Source of the DNA: Sphingobium cupriresistens
GTDB taxonomy: Bacteria; Pseudomonadota; Alphaproteobacteria; Sphingomonadales; Sphingomonadaceae
Direction of reading: 5' to 3'
Length of the DNA stretch: 64,000 nt
Assembly (NCBI RefSeq): GCF_004152865.1
Contig: NZ_SEOO01000003.1
Coordinates: 1-64,000 of the forward strand
Under the pieces are notes generated by a model. It ran no database searches. It saw only the letters and a list, made by a program, of their open reading frames with translations, and was not told where the DNA came from. Positions 17,827-25,963 of this stretch are shown here, piece by piece; position 1 is the first letter of the stretch, and the number at the start of each line of letters is the position of its first letter. The position numbers and the translations under genes are program-made.

Positions 17827-18567
17827 TCAGAGGCCCGCTTCCTTGAGCTTGGGCTGGAGCGAGGACCAGTTGGCGACATTGTCGACCAGCACGCCGTTGA
17901 TGAGAAAGCTGGGCGTGCCCTGGATCTGATACTGGCTGTTCGCCGCCTCGACGCCCTTGGCGAGCCGTTCGGCCGCGCCGGTGTCGGCCAGGCATTGTTT
18001 CGCCTGATCGGCGGAAATGCCGCGCTGCTGGGCATATTCGACAAGGCCCGCAATCTGCGCGATCGCGCCGGGGCGCTGCGCCGGGGGCAGCTTTTCCACG
18101 CCCTGGAAGGCGGCCTCATTACCCTGCACCTTTTCGAACATCGCCGCCTGGTTGGCGAAAAACTGCTCCGACAGCGGATAATATATGTCCTTGCCGCCGC
18201 AGCCGGCCAGCAGCGCGGTGGTCAGGTCGATCGGATCGCGGACATAGGTGCGGAATTCGAAGCTCATCTTGCCGGTATCGACGATCTTCTTGATCTCCTC
18301 CGACGCTTCGGCGGAGAAATCCTTGCAATGGCTGCAAGTGTAGGAGCCATATTCGACCAGCTTGATCTTGGCCGACGGATTGCCCATCAGATAATAGCCT
18401 TCGGGCGTCTGCGCGATCGTTTGCGACCAACTGGTCCCGGCAGGGGCGGCGACGGCGGCGACGGGATCGCCGCTGGGCTTGGCGCCTTCCTCGCTCTTGC
18501 CGCAGGCGGCGAGGGTCAGGCTGACGGCGATGAGGGCAAGAGCGGAAACGGCTTTCACGACGGGCAA
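17827..18567 (-). CDS. DsbA-like thioredoxin-fold lipoprotein
   Basis: The 246-residue protein has a lipoprotein signal (LTLAAC, lipid-modified Cys22), so it is membrane anchored and faces the periplasm. The thioredoxin fold has an active-site CSHC (Cys78-Cys81) in YGSYTCSHCKDF and the cis-proline motif QGTPSF near the C-terminus. It is likely a DsbA/DsbD-like disulfide oxidase or isomerase. It lies 37 bases after a related gene and 68 bases before smc, on the same strand. Confidence 0.9.
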   Translation of the reverse strand: MPVVKAVSALALIAVSLTLAACGKSEEGAKPSGDPVAAVAAPAGTSWSQTIAQTPEGYYLMGNPSAKIKLVEYGSYTCSHCKDFSAEASEEIKKIVDTGKMSFEFRTYVRDPIDLTTALLAGCGGKDIYYPLSEQFFANQAAMFEKVQGNEAAFQGVEKLPPAQRPGAIAQIAGLVEYAQQRGISADQAKQCLADTGAAERLAKGVEAANSQYQIQGTPSFLINGVLVDNVANWSSLQPKLKEAGL

Positions 18568-18603
18568 GGCTCCGATGACTGGCGGTATGAAGAGGGGTTT
18601 AGA

Positions 18604-19290
18604 TCAGCGCGCGGCCGTGGGCAATGCAGCGGGGGGCAATGCGGCCTGGAGAATGGACCAGGTCGATCCCTTGACGAGCGTGCCGTTGACGACGAAGCCG
18701 GGCGTGCCGCCGATCTTCACCTTGTTCCAGGCGTCGTCGGTCATGGCGAGGATCTGCTTCATCGCCGTGGGATTGGCGATGCAGGCGTCCAGTTGGGCAT
18801 GGGTGAAGCCGCGCTGGGTCATCAGCGTATAAAGGCCGGTCTTCCGCCCGATGTCGCGCATCGCCGCGGTCTGGTCCGAGGGCTTTTGCGTCGTCGCCGC
18901 ATCATAGGCCTCGATCTGCGGCATCCAGGCGGTCTGGTTGGCGAACAACGCCTCATGATTGCCCATGAAGCGGGCCGGGCCGCCGCAGCGGGCGAGCAGA
19001 GCGGCGGTCAGGTCATATCGGTCGCGCACGGCGTTGCGGACTTCGACGCTGACCTTGCCGCCCTTCACATAGTCGTTCTTGAGCGGGCCGCTCGCTTCGC
19101 CGACGAAATGGGCGCAATGCGAGCAGGTGTAGCTGACATATTCGACCAGCTTGGTCGGCGCATTGGGATTGCCCATCGCATGGCCGCCGATCGGTGACAG
19201 CACGACCCGGCTCACCCAATTGGCGGCGGGCGCGGCGATCAGCGCAGCGGGAACGGCAAGCAAAGCGAGCGGCAGGAGCAGTTTTTTCAT
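18604..19290 (-). CDS. DsbA-like periplasmic thiol-disulfide protein
   Basis: The 228-residue protein has a cleavable Sec signal (about 1-23, PAALIAAPAA) and a thioredoxin-fold domain with active-site CSHC (Cys56-Cys59) in YVSYTCSHCAHF. The cis-Pro motif GGTPGF is near the C-terminus. It is a paralogue of the next gene downstream, with the same CSHC dipeptide, but lacks a lipobox. The ATG at 19290 is chosen because it begins a proper signal peptide (MKKLLLPLALL). An in-frame extension to 19359 would add a poor N-terminus. Confidence 0.9.
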   Translation of the reverse strand: MKKLLLPLALLAVPAALIAAPAANWVSRVVLSPIGGHAMGNPNAPTKLVEYVSYTCSHCAHFVGEASGPLKNDYVKGGKVSVEVRNAVRDRYDLTAALLARCGGPARFMGNHEALFANQTAWMPQIEAYDAATTQKPSDQTAAMRDIGRKTGLYTLMTQRGFTHAQLDACIANPTAMKQILAMTDDAWNKVKIGGTPGFVVNGTLVKGSTWSILQAALPPAALPTAAR

Positions 19291-19346
19291 GGCGGGCGAT
19301 CCGTAATATGGTCCGGCTGAACCACAGCCGAATAGCATCGTTTCTG

Positions 19347-19407
19347 GCGCGATTTTCAAGTTGATCGCTCAGTCTTTTTTGACGCGATTTTCAAGTCGAT
19401 CGCGTCA
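19347..19407. repeat. Tandem direct repeat plus 9-base inverted repeat
   Basis: A CGCGATTTTCAAGT(T/C)GATCGC unit occurs twice, about 35 bases apart (from about 19348 and 19383). The second copy lies within a perfect 9-base inverted repeat, TGACGCGAT (19380-19388) and ATCGCGTCA (19399-19407), which overlaps the DUF721 stop. It could attenuate transcription between DUF721 and the DsbA pair, although no T-run follows on the minus strand. Confidence 0.5.
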
Positions 19408-19947
19408 GTTGATCTTCGGCAATCCGCTGCTGTTGGCAAGCCCCTGCGCCAGAGATTCGAGCACGGCGCGCAATTCCGGGTCGCCGATATCGCGCAGCGA
19501 ATCGCCCAGCTCGACCGGAATGGGCTTCAAATTGCGGGGCGGCGGGCGGCGTTCGGCCGCGACGGGCCTGATATCGCCCTGCCGGATCGCGACCTTCGTC
19601 ACGGCGGCATAGCCAAAGAAGCGGTTCACCCGCTCGACGATATCGGGCAGCATATGCTGCACCATCGGCCCATGGCCGCTCATCACCGTCAGTTGCAGCG
19701 TGCCGCCAGCCTTTTGCCCCACCGGGAAACGGATCGATTCGGGCGCGGAAATGCCGGCATAATGGGCGCCGACAATCTCCGCCCAGCGGGTGACGATGCT
19801 GGACTGGACGAAGCCGAACTTGCGGAAAGCGGCGCGGCCGATGTCGGGCATCAGGTCCGCGATCGCGCGCGGCGCGCCCACGCGCGGCCTGTCTTCGGCC
19901 GGCAGCTTGCGACTCTTATATTTCGGGGGGGCCGGGCGTTCCGTCAT
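19405..19947 (-). CDS. DUF721 domain protein (DciA-like)
   Basis: The 180-residue protein has the DUF721 pattern in its N-terminal two thirds: IADLMPDIGRAAFRKFGF (about 28-45), then a central IVTRWAEIVGAHYA and a hydrophobic LTVMSGHGPMVQHMLPDI segment. The C-terminal tail is Arg/Pro-rich. DUF721 includes DciA, a loader of the replicative helicase in bacteria without DnaC. Whether this member does that is inference. The gene starts 26 bases from mutY, divergently, so the two promoters must overlap coding sequence. Confidence 0.8.
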   Translation of the reverse strand: MTERPAPPKYKSRKLPAEDRPRVGAPRAIADLMPDIGRAAFRKFGFVQSSIVTRWAEIVGAHYAGISAPESIRFPVGQKAGGTLQLTVMSGHGPMVQHMLPDIVERVNRFFGYAAVTKVAIRQGDIRPVAAERRPPPRNLKPIPVELGDSLRDIGDPELRAVLESLAQGLANSSGLPKIN

Positions 19948-19973
19948 GGCCCGCTTAATGGCATAGGGTCGCC

Positions 19974-21041
19974 ATGCGCGTCGAGGGTAGAGCCACAAAA
20001 ATCGCAAGCGACCTGCTTGCTCATTATGACGTCCATGCCCGGCGACTGCCATGGCGCGCGCCGCCGGGCAGCAATGCCGCCGATCCATACCGGGTGTGGC
20101 TGTCCGAAGTGATGCTGCAACAGACCACGGTCGCGGCGGTCGGCCCCTATTATGCGAAATTCCTGGCGCGCTGGCCCACGGTTCAGGATTTGGCCGCCAG
20201 CGAAGACGCGGACCTGATGGCCGCCTGGGCGGGGCTTGGCTATTATGCCCGCGCCCGCAATCTGCTGGCTTGCGCGCGGGCGGTGGCGCAAGATCATGGC
20301 GGTGTCTTTCCCGATACGGAGGATGGGCTGCGGGCGCTGCCGGGGGTGGGCGCCTATACCGCCGCGGCCGTCGCGGCGATCGCCTTCGGCCAGCGCGCGG
20401 TGGTGGTGGACGCCAATGTCGAGCGGGTGGTGGCGCGGCTGTTCGCGATAGCGACGCCGCTCCCCGCCGCCCGGCCGGCGATCCGCGCCGCCGCCGACAG
20501 CATCACGCCCGATGCCCGCGCCGGGGATTTCGCGCAGGCGATGATGGACCTGGGCGCGACCATCTGCACGGCGCGCAATCCGGCCTGCGGCATCTGCCCG
20601 TTGCGACAGGATTGCGCCGCGGTGCTGACCGCCGACCCGGCGGCCTTCCCGGTCAAGGCGGCGAAGAAAGTGCGACCGCACCGCACCGGCCATGGCTGGT
20701 GGATCGAGCGGGAAGGCCATGTCTGGCTGGTGCGCCGCCCGGACAAGGGATTGCTGGGCGGGATGCGGGCGCTGCCCAGTTCCGATTGGGGCGACGCGCC
20801 TGACCCGACGCCGCCGATCGCCGCCGCCTGGACGACGATCGATGAGCCGGTCGCCCATGTCTTCACCCATTTCTCTCTGGCGCTGCGCGTCCACCATGCC
20901 CATGTGGAAGCGAACGAAACGCCGGAGGGCGCAGGCGAATGGTGGCCGATCGACCGTATCGGCGAGGCGGGATTGCCGACATTGTTCGTTCGGGCGGCCC
21001 ACGCGGTGAGGAAGGAAGGGCAGGCAGATGCACGGAACTGA
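19974..21041 (+). CDS. mutY: A/G-specific adenine glycosylase
   Basis: The 355-residue protein has catalytic Glu45 in SEVMLQQTTV, the helix-hairpin-helix LPGVGAYTA (122-130) and catalytic Asp146 in VVVDANVERV. Four iron-sulfur cysteines, C198-x6-C205-x2-C208-x5-C214, follow. A C-terminal NUDIX-like domain that reads 8-oxoguanine follows (about 235-345). It removes adenine mispaired with 8-oxoguanine. It overlaps nudC by 14 bases. The start is supported by spacing to the conserved HARRLPWR segment. Confidence 0.96.
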   Translation: MRVEGRATKIASDLLAHYDVHARRLPWRAPPGSNAADPYRVWLSEVMLQQTTVAAVGPYYAKFLARWPTVQDLAASEDADLMAAWAGLGYYARARNLLACARAVAQDHGGVFPDTEDGLRALPGVGAYTAAAVAAIAFGQRAVVVDANVERVVARLFAIATPLPAARPAIRAAADSITPDARAGDFAQAMMDLGATICTARNPACGICPLRQDCAAVLTADPAAFPVKAAKKVRPHRTGHGWWIEREGHVWLVRRPDKGLLGGMRALPSSDWGDAPDPTPPIAAAWTTIDEPVAHVFTHFSLALRVHHAHVEANETPEGAGEWWPIDRIGEAGLPTLFVRAAHAVRKEGQADARN

Positions 21042-21960
21042 TCCAGCGATAAAGGCGGTGCCGGGCTTCGTCGGCAGCAATCTGGACCGGGTGGACCATA
21101 TCCGCACCAACCCCGCGCTTCTGGCGGAGACGTTCGCCGATCCGGCCGCGCGCCTGCTGGTGCTGGACGGGTTGGAGCCGGTCGAGGTGAACGGGCATCT
21201 GCTGCTGGAGCCGCTGGAGCCGCACGCGCAGGTCGAGGATCATCTGCTGCTGGGCATCGATCCGGGCAAGCGGCCGATCTTCGCCCGGCTGGTCGCGGAC
21301 CTTGGCCCCAATCTGGTCCCCACGCCGCGCAGCCGGGCCATTGCCGGGCTGGTCCCGACCGAAGAGGTCGCGCTCTATGGCACGGCGCGCAGCCTGGTCC
21401 ACTGGCATGCCCGCCACCGCCATTGTTCGGTCTGCGGCGGGACGACGCAGCCTGCCAAGGCGGGCTGGTCGCGCAAATGCGAGGCGTGCGCCGCCGAACA
21501 TTTCCCGCGCACCGACCCGGTCGTCATCATGCTGGCCGAACATCGCGGGCGCATCCTGCTCGGCCGCCAGCACGCCTGGCCGCCCGGCCGCTATTCGGCG
21601 CTGGCCGGCTTCGTCGAACCGGGTGAGACGATCGAGGAAGCGGTCGCGCGCGAATTGTTCGAGGAAGCAGGCGTGCGGGTGCATAAGGTCCGCTATGTGA
21701 TGAGCCAGCCCTGGCCTTTTCCCTCCTCGCTGATGATCGCCTGCATCGGGCAGGCGCTGGACGATGCGCTGACGCTCGATCCGACCGAGATAGAAGATGC
21801 CTTCTGGTGCGATGCGGATCAGGTCCGCGCCGCGATGGCGGGCGATCCCGATGCCCCCTTCCTCGCCCCGCCGACGATGGCTGTGGCCTGGCACCTGCTC
21901 GACCATTGGCTGGCGGACGTCGCCGCCGCCAGCCTTGTGAGCGCCGGCGCAAGCGCGTAA
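21028..21960 (+). CDS. nudC: NAD(+) diphosphatase / NADH pyrophosphatase
   Basis: The 310-residue protein has a zinc ribbon (C133, C136, C151, C154) followed by a Nudix box beginning GFVEPGETIEEAVAREL (from G194) and ending EEAGV. The NudC-specific SQPWPFPSS (226-234) is present. NudC hydrolyses NADH and can remove NAD caps from RNA. The start overlaps mutY and has a purine-rich AAGGAAGGG stretch upstream, so the two genes are translated together. Length and motif order are typical. Confidence 0.95.
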   Translation: MHGTDPAIKAVPGFVGSNLDRVDHIRTNPALLAETFADPAARLLVLDGLEPVEVNGHLLLEPLEPHAQVEDHLLLGIDPGKRPIFARLVADLGPNLVPTPRSRAIAGLVPTEEVALYGTARSLVHWHARHRHCSVCGGTTQPAKAGWSRKCEACAAEHFPRTDPVVIMLAEHRGRILLGRQHAWPPGRYSALAGFVEPGETIEEAVARELFEEAGVRVHKVRYVMSQPWPFPSSLMIACIGQALDDALTLDPTEIEDAFWCDADQVRAAMAGDPDAPFLAPPTMAVAWHLLDHWLADVAAASLVSAGASA

Positions 21961-22005
21961 GGCCGATCCCCTTCCCTTCATGATTTTGAGGACCATTTTC
22001 CCTCC

Positions 22006-23352
22006 ATGCTCAGCCTAGAAGAAGCCCAGTCGCGCGCGCAGGATCTGGTCAGCGCCGCGCGCAAGGCCGGCGCGGATGCCGCCGACGCCATCTATGCCTG
22101 CAATGCATCGACCAATGTATCGGTGCGATTGGGCGCGCTGGAGGATGTGGAACGGTCCGAGGGCGAGGAGATCGGCCTGCGCGTCTTCATCGGCCAGCGG
22201 TCCGCCAGCATTTCCGCGTCGGACATGAACCCGGCGACGCTCGCCACGCTGGTCGATCGCGCCGTCGCCATGGCGCGCGAGGCGCCCGAAGACCCCTATG
22301 CCGGCCTCGCGCCCGAAGACCGGTTGCTCAAGAAGCGCCCGCCCGCGCTCGACCTGACCGACGAGGAGGAGCCGGAACCCGCGGCGCTGCGCGAACGCGC
22401 GATGATCGCGGAAGAGGCCGCGCGCAGCGTGCCCGGCATCACCAACAGCGAGGGCGGCGGCGCGGCGAATGGGCGCAGCCAGGTCGCACTCGCCACCAGC
22501 CATGGCTTTGCCGGCGCCTATGCCGGCACCAGCCATTCGACCTGGGCCAGCGTGCTGGCGGGCGCGGGCGCCGACATGCAGCGCGACCATGCCAGCCATA
22601 GCGTGCGCCACCTGGAGGATCTGGACGATGCCGAAGCGGTCGGCATCCGCGCCGGCCAGCGGGCGGTGGCGCGGCTCAATCCGGTCAAGGTCGAAAGCGG
22701 CGTCATGCCGGTGATCTTCGACCCGCGCATCGGCTCCAGCCTGCTGGGTCACCTGATTGGCGGCATGGTCGGTCCCGCGATCGCGCGCCGGTCCAGCTTC
22801 CTGCTGGAATCGCTGGGCGAGGCCTTGTTCGAGGCGGGCGTCACCATCATCGACGATCCGTTGCTGCCGCGCGGGATGCGATCGCGCCCGTTCGATGGCG
22901 AAGGGCTGCCGGTCGAAAGGCGCGCGCTGATCGACCAGGGCGTGCTGACCGGATGGCTGATGGACAGCGCATCGGCGCGGCAATTGGGGCTGGAACCCAC
23001 CGGCCATGCCAGCCGCGGCGGCAGCGGCGCGCCAGGCGCCAGCATCACTAACGTCCATATGGAGGCTGGCGCCATCTCGCCCGGCGATCTGATGGCGGAC
23101 GTGAAGCGCGGCATCTACGTCACCGAACTGATCGGCATGGGCGTCAATGGCGTGACCGGCGATTATAGTCGCGGCGCGGCCGGCTTCCTGATCGAAAATG
23201 GGGCGGTGGCCCATGCCGTGTCGGAAATCACCATCGCCAGCAATTTAAAGGCCATGTTCCGGGCGCTGACGCCCGCGAGCGACCTGCATTACCGCTACGC
23301 GATGAACGTCCCGACCATCCGCGTCGACGGGATGACCGTTGCAGGGGGCTGA
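22006..23352 (+). CDS. pmbA: PmbA/TldE-family metallopeptidase subunit
   Basis: The 448-residue protein matches the TldD/PmbA family: RLGALEDVERSEGEEIGLRV (about 41-60), IGSSLLGHLIGGMVG in the middle, and GHASRGGSGAPGASITNV plus YVTELIGMGVNGVTGDYSR toward the C-terminus. The paired TldD/TldE proteases process small peptides and antitoxins. TldE lacks the zinc-binding HExxxH of TldD, and I see no HExxxH here either, consistent with PmbA/TldE. It is 45 bases from nudC and overlaps the next gene by 14 bases. Confidence 0.93.
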   Translation: MLSLEEAQSRAQDLVSAARKAGADAADAIYACNASTNVSVRLGALEDVERSEGEEIGLRVFIGQRSASISASDMNPATLATLVDRAVAMAREAPEDPYAGLAPEDRLLKKRPPALDLTDEEEPEPAALRERAMIAEEAARSVPGITNSEGGGAANGRSQVALATSHGFAGAYAGTSHSTWASVLAGAGADMQRDHASHSVRHLEDLDDAEAVGIRAGQRAVARLNPVKVESGVMPVIFDPRIGSSLLGHLIGGMVGPAIARRSSFLLESLGEALFEAGVTIIDDPLLPRGMRSRPFDGEGLPVERRALIDQGVLTGWLMDSASARQLGLEPTGHASRGGSGAPGASITNVHMEAGAISPGDLMADVKRGIYVTELIGMGVNGVTGDYSRGAAGFLIENGAVAHAVSEITIASNLKAMFRALTPASDLHYRYAMNVPTIRVDGMTVAGG

Positions 23353-24142
23353 GGCCCATCTCCGCGCGGTCATATCCGCCGTGGCGGATGCGGCCGACCA
23401 TGCGCTGGCGCTATGGGCGGGCGGGGAAACCCGCGTGCGCCAGTGGGAAAAGGTGCCGGGCCATCCGGTGTGCGAGGCCGACCTGGCGGTCGATGCGATG
23501 CTGCGCGCGCGGCTGGCGGCGATCGACCCGGACGCTGGCTGGCTGTCGGAGGAGACGGCCGATACCGTGCATCGGCTGGGCGTGCCGCGGGTGTGGGTGG
23601 TCGATCCGATCGACGGCACGCGCGATTATCTGCGCGGGCGGCCGGGTTGGTCGGTGTCGGTCGCGCTGGTGGAGGATGGCGCGGTCCAGATCGGCCTGTT
23701 GGCGGCGCCCGCGCGCAACGAATTGTGGGTGGCGCAACTGGGCCAGGGCGCGACGCGCAACGGCCAGATTTTGCGCGCCGGAACCCGGACCATGCTGCCG
23801 GGCGCGCGCGTGCCCGCCGACCAGTTGCCGCGCGTGGATCGCGACCTGGTGACGGTGGACAAGCCCAACAGCATCGCGCTGCGCATGGCGATGGTCGCCG
23901 CGGACGAAGCCGACCTGGTCGCCACCGTGCGCTGGGGCAATGAATGGGACATCGCCGCCGCTGCGCTGATCGTGCAGGAAGCAGGCGGCGCGGTGACCGA
24001 CGCGCTGGGCGACCCGCTGCGCTTCAACCGGCCGCAGCCCACCGCCTTCGGCCTGCTCTGCGCTGCCCCCGGCATCCACGCCGCCGCCGTGGAACGGCTG
24101 GCGCCGCGCGCGCGGGAGATATTGGGCCAGTCGCCGGGCTGA
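23339..24142 (+). CDS. Inositol monophosphatase-family / CysQ-like phosphatase
   Basis: The 267-residue protein has the family metal-binding motifs GWLSEE (about 67-72), WVVDPIDGTRDYL (about 83-95) and GNEWDIAAAALIVQEAGG (about 201-218). These Mg2+-dependent enzymes hydrolyse inositol monophosphate or 3'-phosphoadenosine-5'-phosphate. Which substrate applies cannot be told from sequence. The start appears to be a TTG at 23339 inside the end of pmbA, with GGGA upstream. A later GTG would cut into the conserved N-terminal helix. Translational coupling to pmbA is likely. Confidence 0.88.
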   Translation: MQGAEAHLRAVISAVADAADHALALWAGGETRVRQWEKVPGHPVCEADLAVDAMLRARLAAIDPDAGWLSEETADTVHRLGVPRVWVVDPIDGTRDYLRGRPGWSVSVALVEDGAVQIGLLAAPARNELWVAQLGQGATRNGQILRAGTRTMLPGARVPADQLPRVDRDLVTVDKPNSIALRMAMVAADEADLVATVRWGNEWDIAAAALIVQEAGGAVTDALGDPLRFNRPQPTAFGLLCAAPGIHAAAVERLAPRAREILGQSPG

Positions 24143-24160
24143 AGGCATCGCGGGGCTAGG

Positions 24161-24277
24161 GTTGACGTTGGTCGGGAAGCCGTCGAACAGCGCGGACACC
24201 ATCGAATAGACCTGCGCATAGGCGAAATCGATACCCTTGATCTTCGCCTTGCCCATGGTGAGCGGGATGTCGATCAG
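24161..24277 (-). pseudogene. Fragment of a TonB-dependent receptor gene
   Basis: About 39 codons on the minus strand read IDIPLTMGKAKIKGIDFAYA followed by QVYSMVSALFDGFPTNVN. This closely matches residues encoded at 5662-5778 of the intact receptor (DIPLNMGKAKIKGIEFAYS...). The homology stops abruptly on both sides, and nucleotide identity to the intact gene looks high but not perfect. It is a relic of a different receptor paralogue or a partial duplication, lying in the scar beside tRNA-Phe. Confidence 0.8.
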
Positions 24278-24283
24278 CCCGCT

Positions 24284-24586
24284 TTGATCGCTGCGCTCGA
24301 CCACGGGGCGCTTGGCTTTGCTCCGCTCGATGTGACCGAAGTGGAGCCACTGACCGAAGGCCAGATCCTCCACTCCCGCGCCCAAATGCGACAGACCCTG
24401 CATATCTCTGGCAACCACATGCTGGTTCGCCACCAGTTGCTGCAAAAGGCGCAGGAAGATCTGACCTGCTTCCTGCGCGGCGAAAATCCCGCCACTTCGT
24501 TTATCCCGCGCGGAGCTATTGAAGGTTCAGAGCGCCTGAACCATCTCTCGCGCCCGTTCCGCCAAGCGATACGCAACCAGGCCTGA
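24284..24586 (+). other. Unrecognised open frame, probable 3' remnant of a foreign gene
   Basis: A plus-strand frame of 100 codons ends at a TGA at 24584-24586. Codon use is less GC-biased than in neighbouring genes but looks coding (TEVEPLTEGQ, HISGNHMLVRHQLLQKAQED, TSFIPRGAIEGSERLNH). I do not recognise a family. It begins right at the end of the receptor fragment with no clear ribosome-binding site, so it is more likely the end of a truncated gene than a complete one. It sits between that fragment and tRNA-Phe, a common integration point. The remaining bases to the tRNA hold nothing I can identify. Confidence 0.35.
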
Positions 24587-24643
24587 ATATGGCTGACTTC
24601 CGGGTTTTGCGAACCCGTCAGTGAATGGTGACTAAGGAAGCTA

Positions 24644-24719
24644 TGGTGCCCGGGGACGGATTCGAACCGCCGACACTGCGATTTTCAATCGCATGCTCTA
24701 CCAACTGAGCTACCCGGGC
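24644..24719 (-). tRNA. tRNA-Phe (GAA)
   Basis: The minus strand folds into a standard cloverleaf. The acceptor stem is GCCCGGG paired with CCCGGGC, the D arm contains AGCTCAGTTGGTAGAGC, and the anticodon stem TGCGA/TCGCA encloses the loop TTGAAAA with anticodon GAA. The T arm has GGTTCGAATCC. A discriminator A is followed by encoded CCA, giving 76 bases. It follows yacG on the same strand. Confidence 0.97.
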
Positions 24720-24728
24720 AGGGGTCTT

Positions 24729-24747
24729 CGGCGGGAGGCTCCCGCCG
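24729..24747. terminator. Short GC hairpin between yacG and tRNA-Phe
   Basis: CGGCGGGA (24729-24736) pairs perfectly with TCCCGCCG (24740-24747) around a GGC loop. It lies 22 bases after the yacG stop on the minus strand. No T-run follows, so it may be a processing or pausing signal rather than a strict terminator. Confidence 0.35.
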
Positions 24748-24769
24748 GATGGAGGCGTGCCTATAAGCG

Positions 24770-24976
24770 TCAATCCGGCTCGCTGTCCAGCCCATAATTG
24801 CCGTTTTTTTGATCGCCTTCGTCGGAGGGCTGGCCCGGCACGCGATAGCCTTCGCCCAGCCATTGCAGCAGGTCGCGGTCGCGGCAGGCGGCGCTGCAAA
24901 AGGGCTTTATCGCCGGCTGGACGGGCTGGCGACAGACCGGGCAGACGCCGGGCTTGGACGAAGGTTCAGGCGACAT
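24770..24976 (-). CDS. yacG: DNA gyrase inhibitor YacG (zinc-binding)
   Basis: The 68-residue protein has four zinc-binding cysteines (C12, C15, C27, C31) in VCPVCRQP and FCSAACRDRDL, then QWLGEGYRVPG, the signature of YacG. It binds GyrB and inhibits gyrase, and may be involved in other processes. The ATG at 24976 overlaps the end of the RNase gene by 11 bases. An ATG at 24994 is the alternative. It completes the infA-maf-RNase-yacG cluster. Confidence 0.92.
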   Translation of the reverse strand: MSPEPSSKPGVCPVCRQPVQPAIKPFCSAACRDRDLLQWLGEGYRVPGQPSDEGDQKNGNYGLDSEPD

Positions 24977-25955
24977 GACCACCCGCCAGGTCAAGCAACG
25001 CTTCTGCCTTCAAGGTGATCGCGCCGCCGCGGCGCTTGGCCAGTTGCTCGATCCAGTCCTGCCGCTTGTGCAGCAGGTCGATGATCGCGGGCATGGCGGT
25101 GATGGTGGCCGCACCGCCCTGCCCATGGCGCTCGGCCCGGCGCAGCAACGCCAGCGCGGCGGTCAGCACCACATCTTCGCGCACTATCTCCATCAGATTG
25201 GCGCGCTCACGGCGGCGGATGATCTGGAGGAAGCCGAAGCCGTTCACGGCTGTCCGTTCGAACGGCAGCGGCAGATATTTGTCGATCTGCGCCGCGGCGA
25301 CCATCCGCTCATCCTTGTTGTTCATCGTCGGCAGGTCGATCCCGATCGATCCCGAAAGGCCCATGCGGCGCACCGCCTGGGCGGCGAGCTTGGCGCCCTT
25401 GGGACCAAGCTGCGCGGGGGGGAGCGATCCGTCGACGTCGATCAACAGCATGGCGGGGGTCAGGTACAGGCGCAGCGCGGCGTCTTCTGCGCCGACCTCG
25501 CCGCTCATCGCCTCGTCCATCAATTCGCTCCAGCCATGCGCTTCCAGCCGGTCTTCCTCATGCGCGGGGCAGGGGACGACGGGCGTGCCGGTGGCGCGGA
25601 TGCGCTGCAACAGGCTGGGGCCGGCATGGGGCTTGGCGCCCGGCTGGGGCATCCGGCCCTTGGCGCGCTTGGGGCGGCCTTCTTCTGCGATGGCTTCGCG
25701 GATGATTTCAACCAGGACGTTGGCGCCTTCGGCCAGCCGGGGCGGGATCGGTTCCAGCAGCACTTCCTCGCCCGAAATCAGGCGCACGATGCCGCGTTTC
25801 TTGGGGATGATGGTGGCGACTAGCCGGCCCTGCGCCACCGCGCCCGCACGGACGGCGTCGCCCTCGCGCTCGATCAGGGCCTCGACCAGCTTGCCCTTCT
25901 CGATCAACGCGGCCCGCGCCTCGCCAATGCCTTCTTCATAGAGCCATTCGGCCAT
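24966..25955 (-). CDS. Short ribonuclease E/G-family protein
   Basis: The 329-residue protein resembles RNase E/G-type proteins of sphingomonads: an N-terminal GEARAALIEKGKLVEALIER segment (about 9-28), then VVPCPAHEEDRLEAHGW, LLIDVDGSLPP (catalytic Asp-containing region) and IGIDLPTMNNKDERM. It is shorter than E. coli RNase G (about 490) and lacks the CPxC zinc-link found in RNase E. It is probably an endoribonuclease acting on rRNA or mRNA. The ATG at 25955 is eight bases after the maf stop, and a longer upstream frame lacks homology. Confidence 0.85.
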   Translation of the reverse strand: MAEWLYEEGIGEARAALIEKGKLVEALIEREGDAVRAGAVAQGRLVATIIPKKRGIVRLISGEEVLLEPIPPRLAEGANVLVEIIREAIAEEGRPKRAKGRMPQPGAKPHAGPSLLQRIRATGTPVVPCPAHEEDRLEAHGWSELMDEAMSGEVGAEDAALRLYLTPAMLLIDVDGSLPPAQLGPKGAKLAAQAVRRMGLSGSIGIDLPTMNNKDERMVAAAQIDKYLPLPFERTAVNGFGFLQIIRRRERANLMEIVREDVVLTAALALLRRAERHGQGGAATITAMPAIIDLLHKRQDWIEQLAKRRGGAITLKAEALLDLAGGHVA

Positions 25956-25963
25956 GTGCGTTC

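Noticed and set aside
15587..17929. 780-codon plus-strand open frame over smc
   Set aside because: It is a shadow of the smc coiled coil; the composition is Gly/Arg-rich with no homology.
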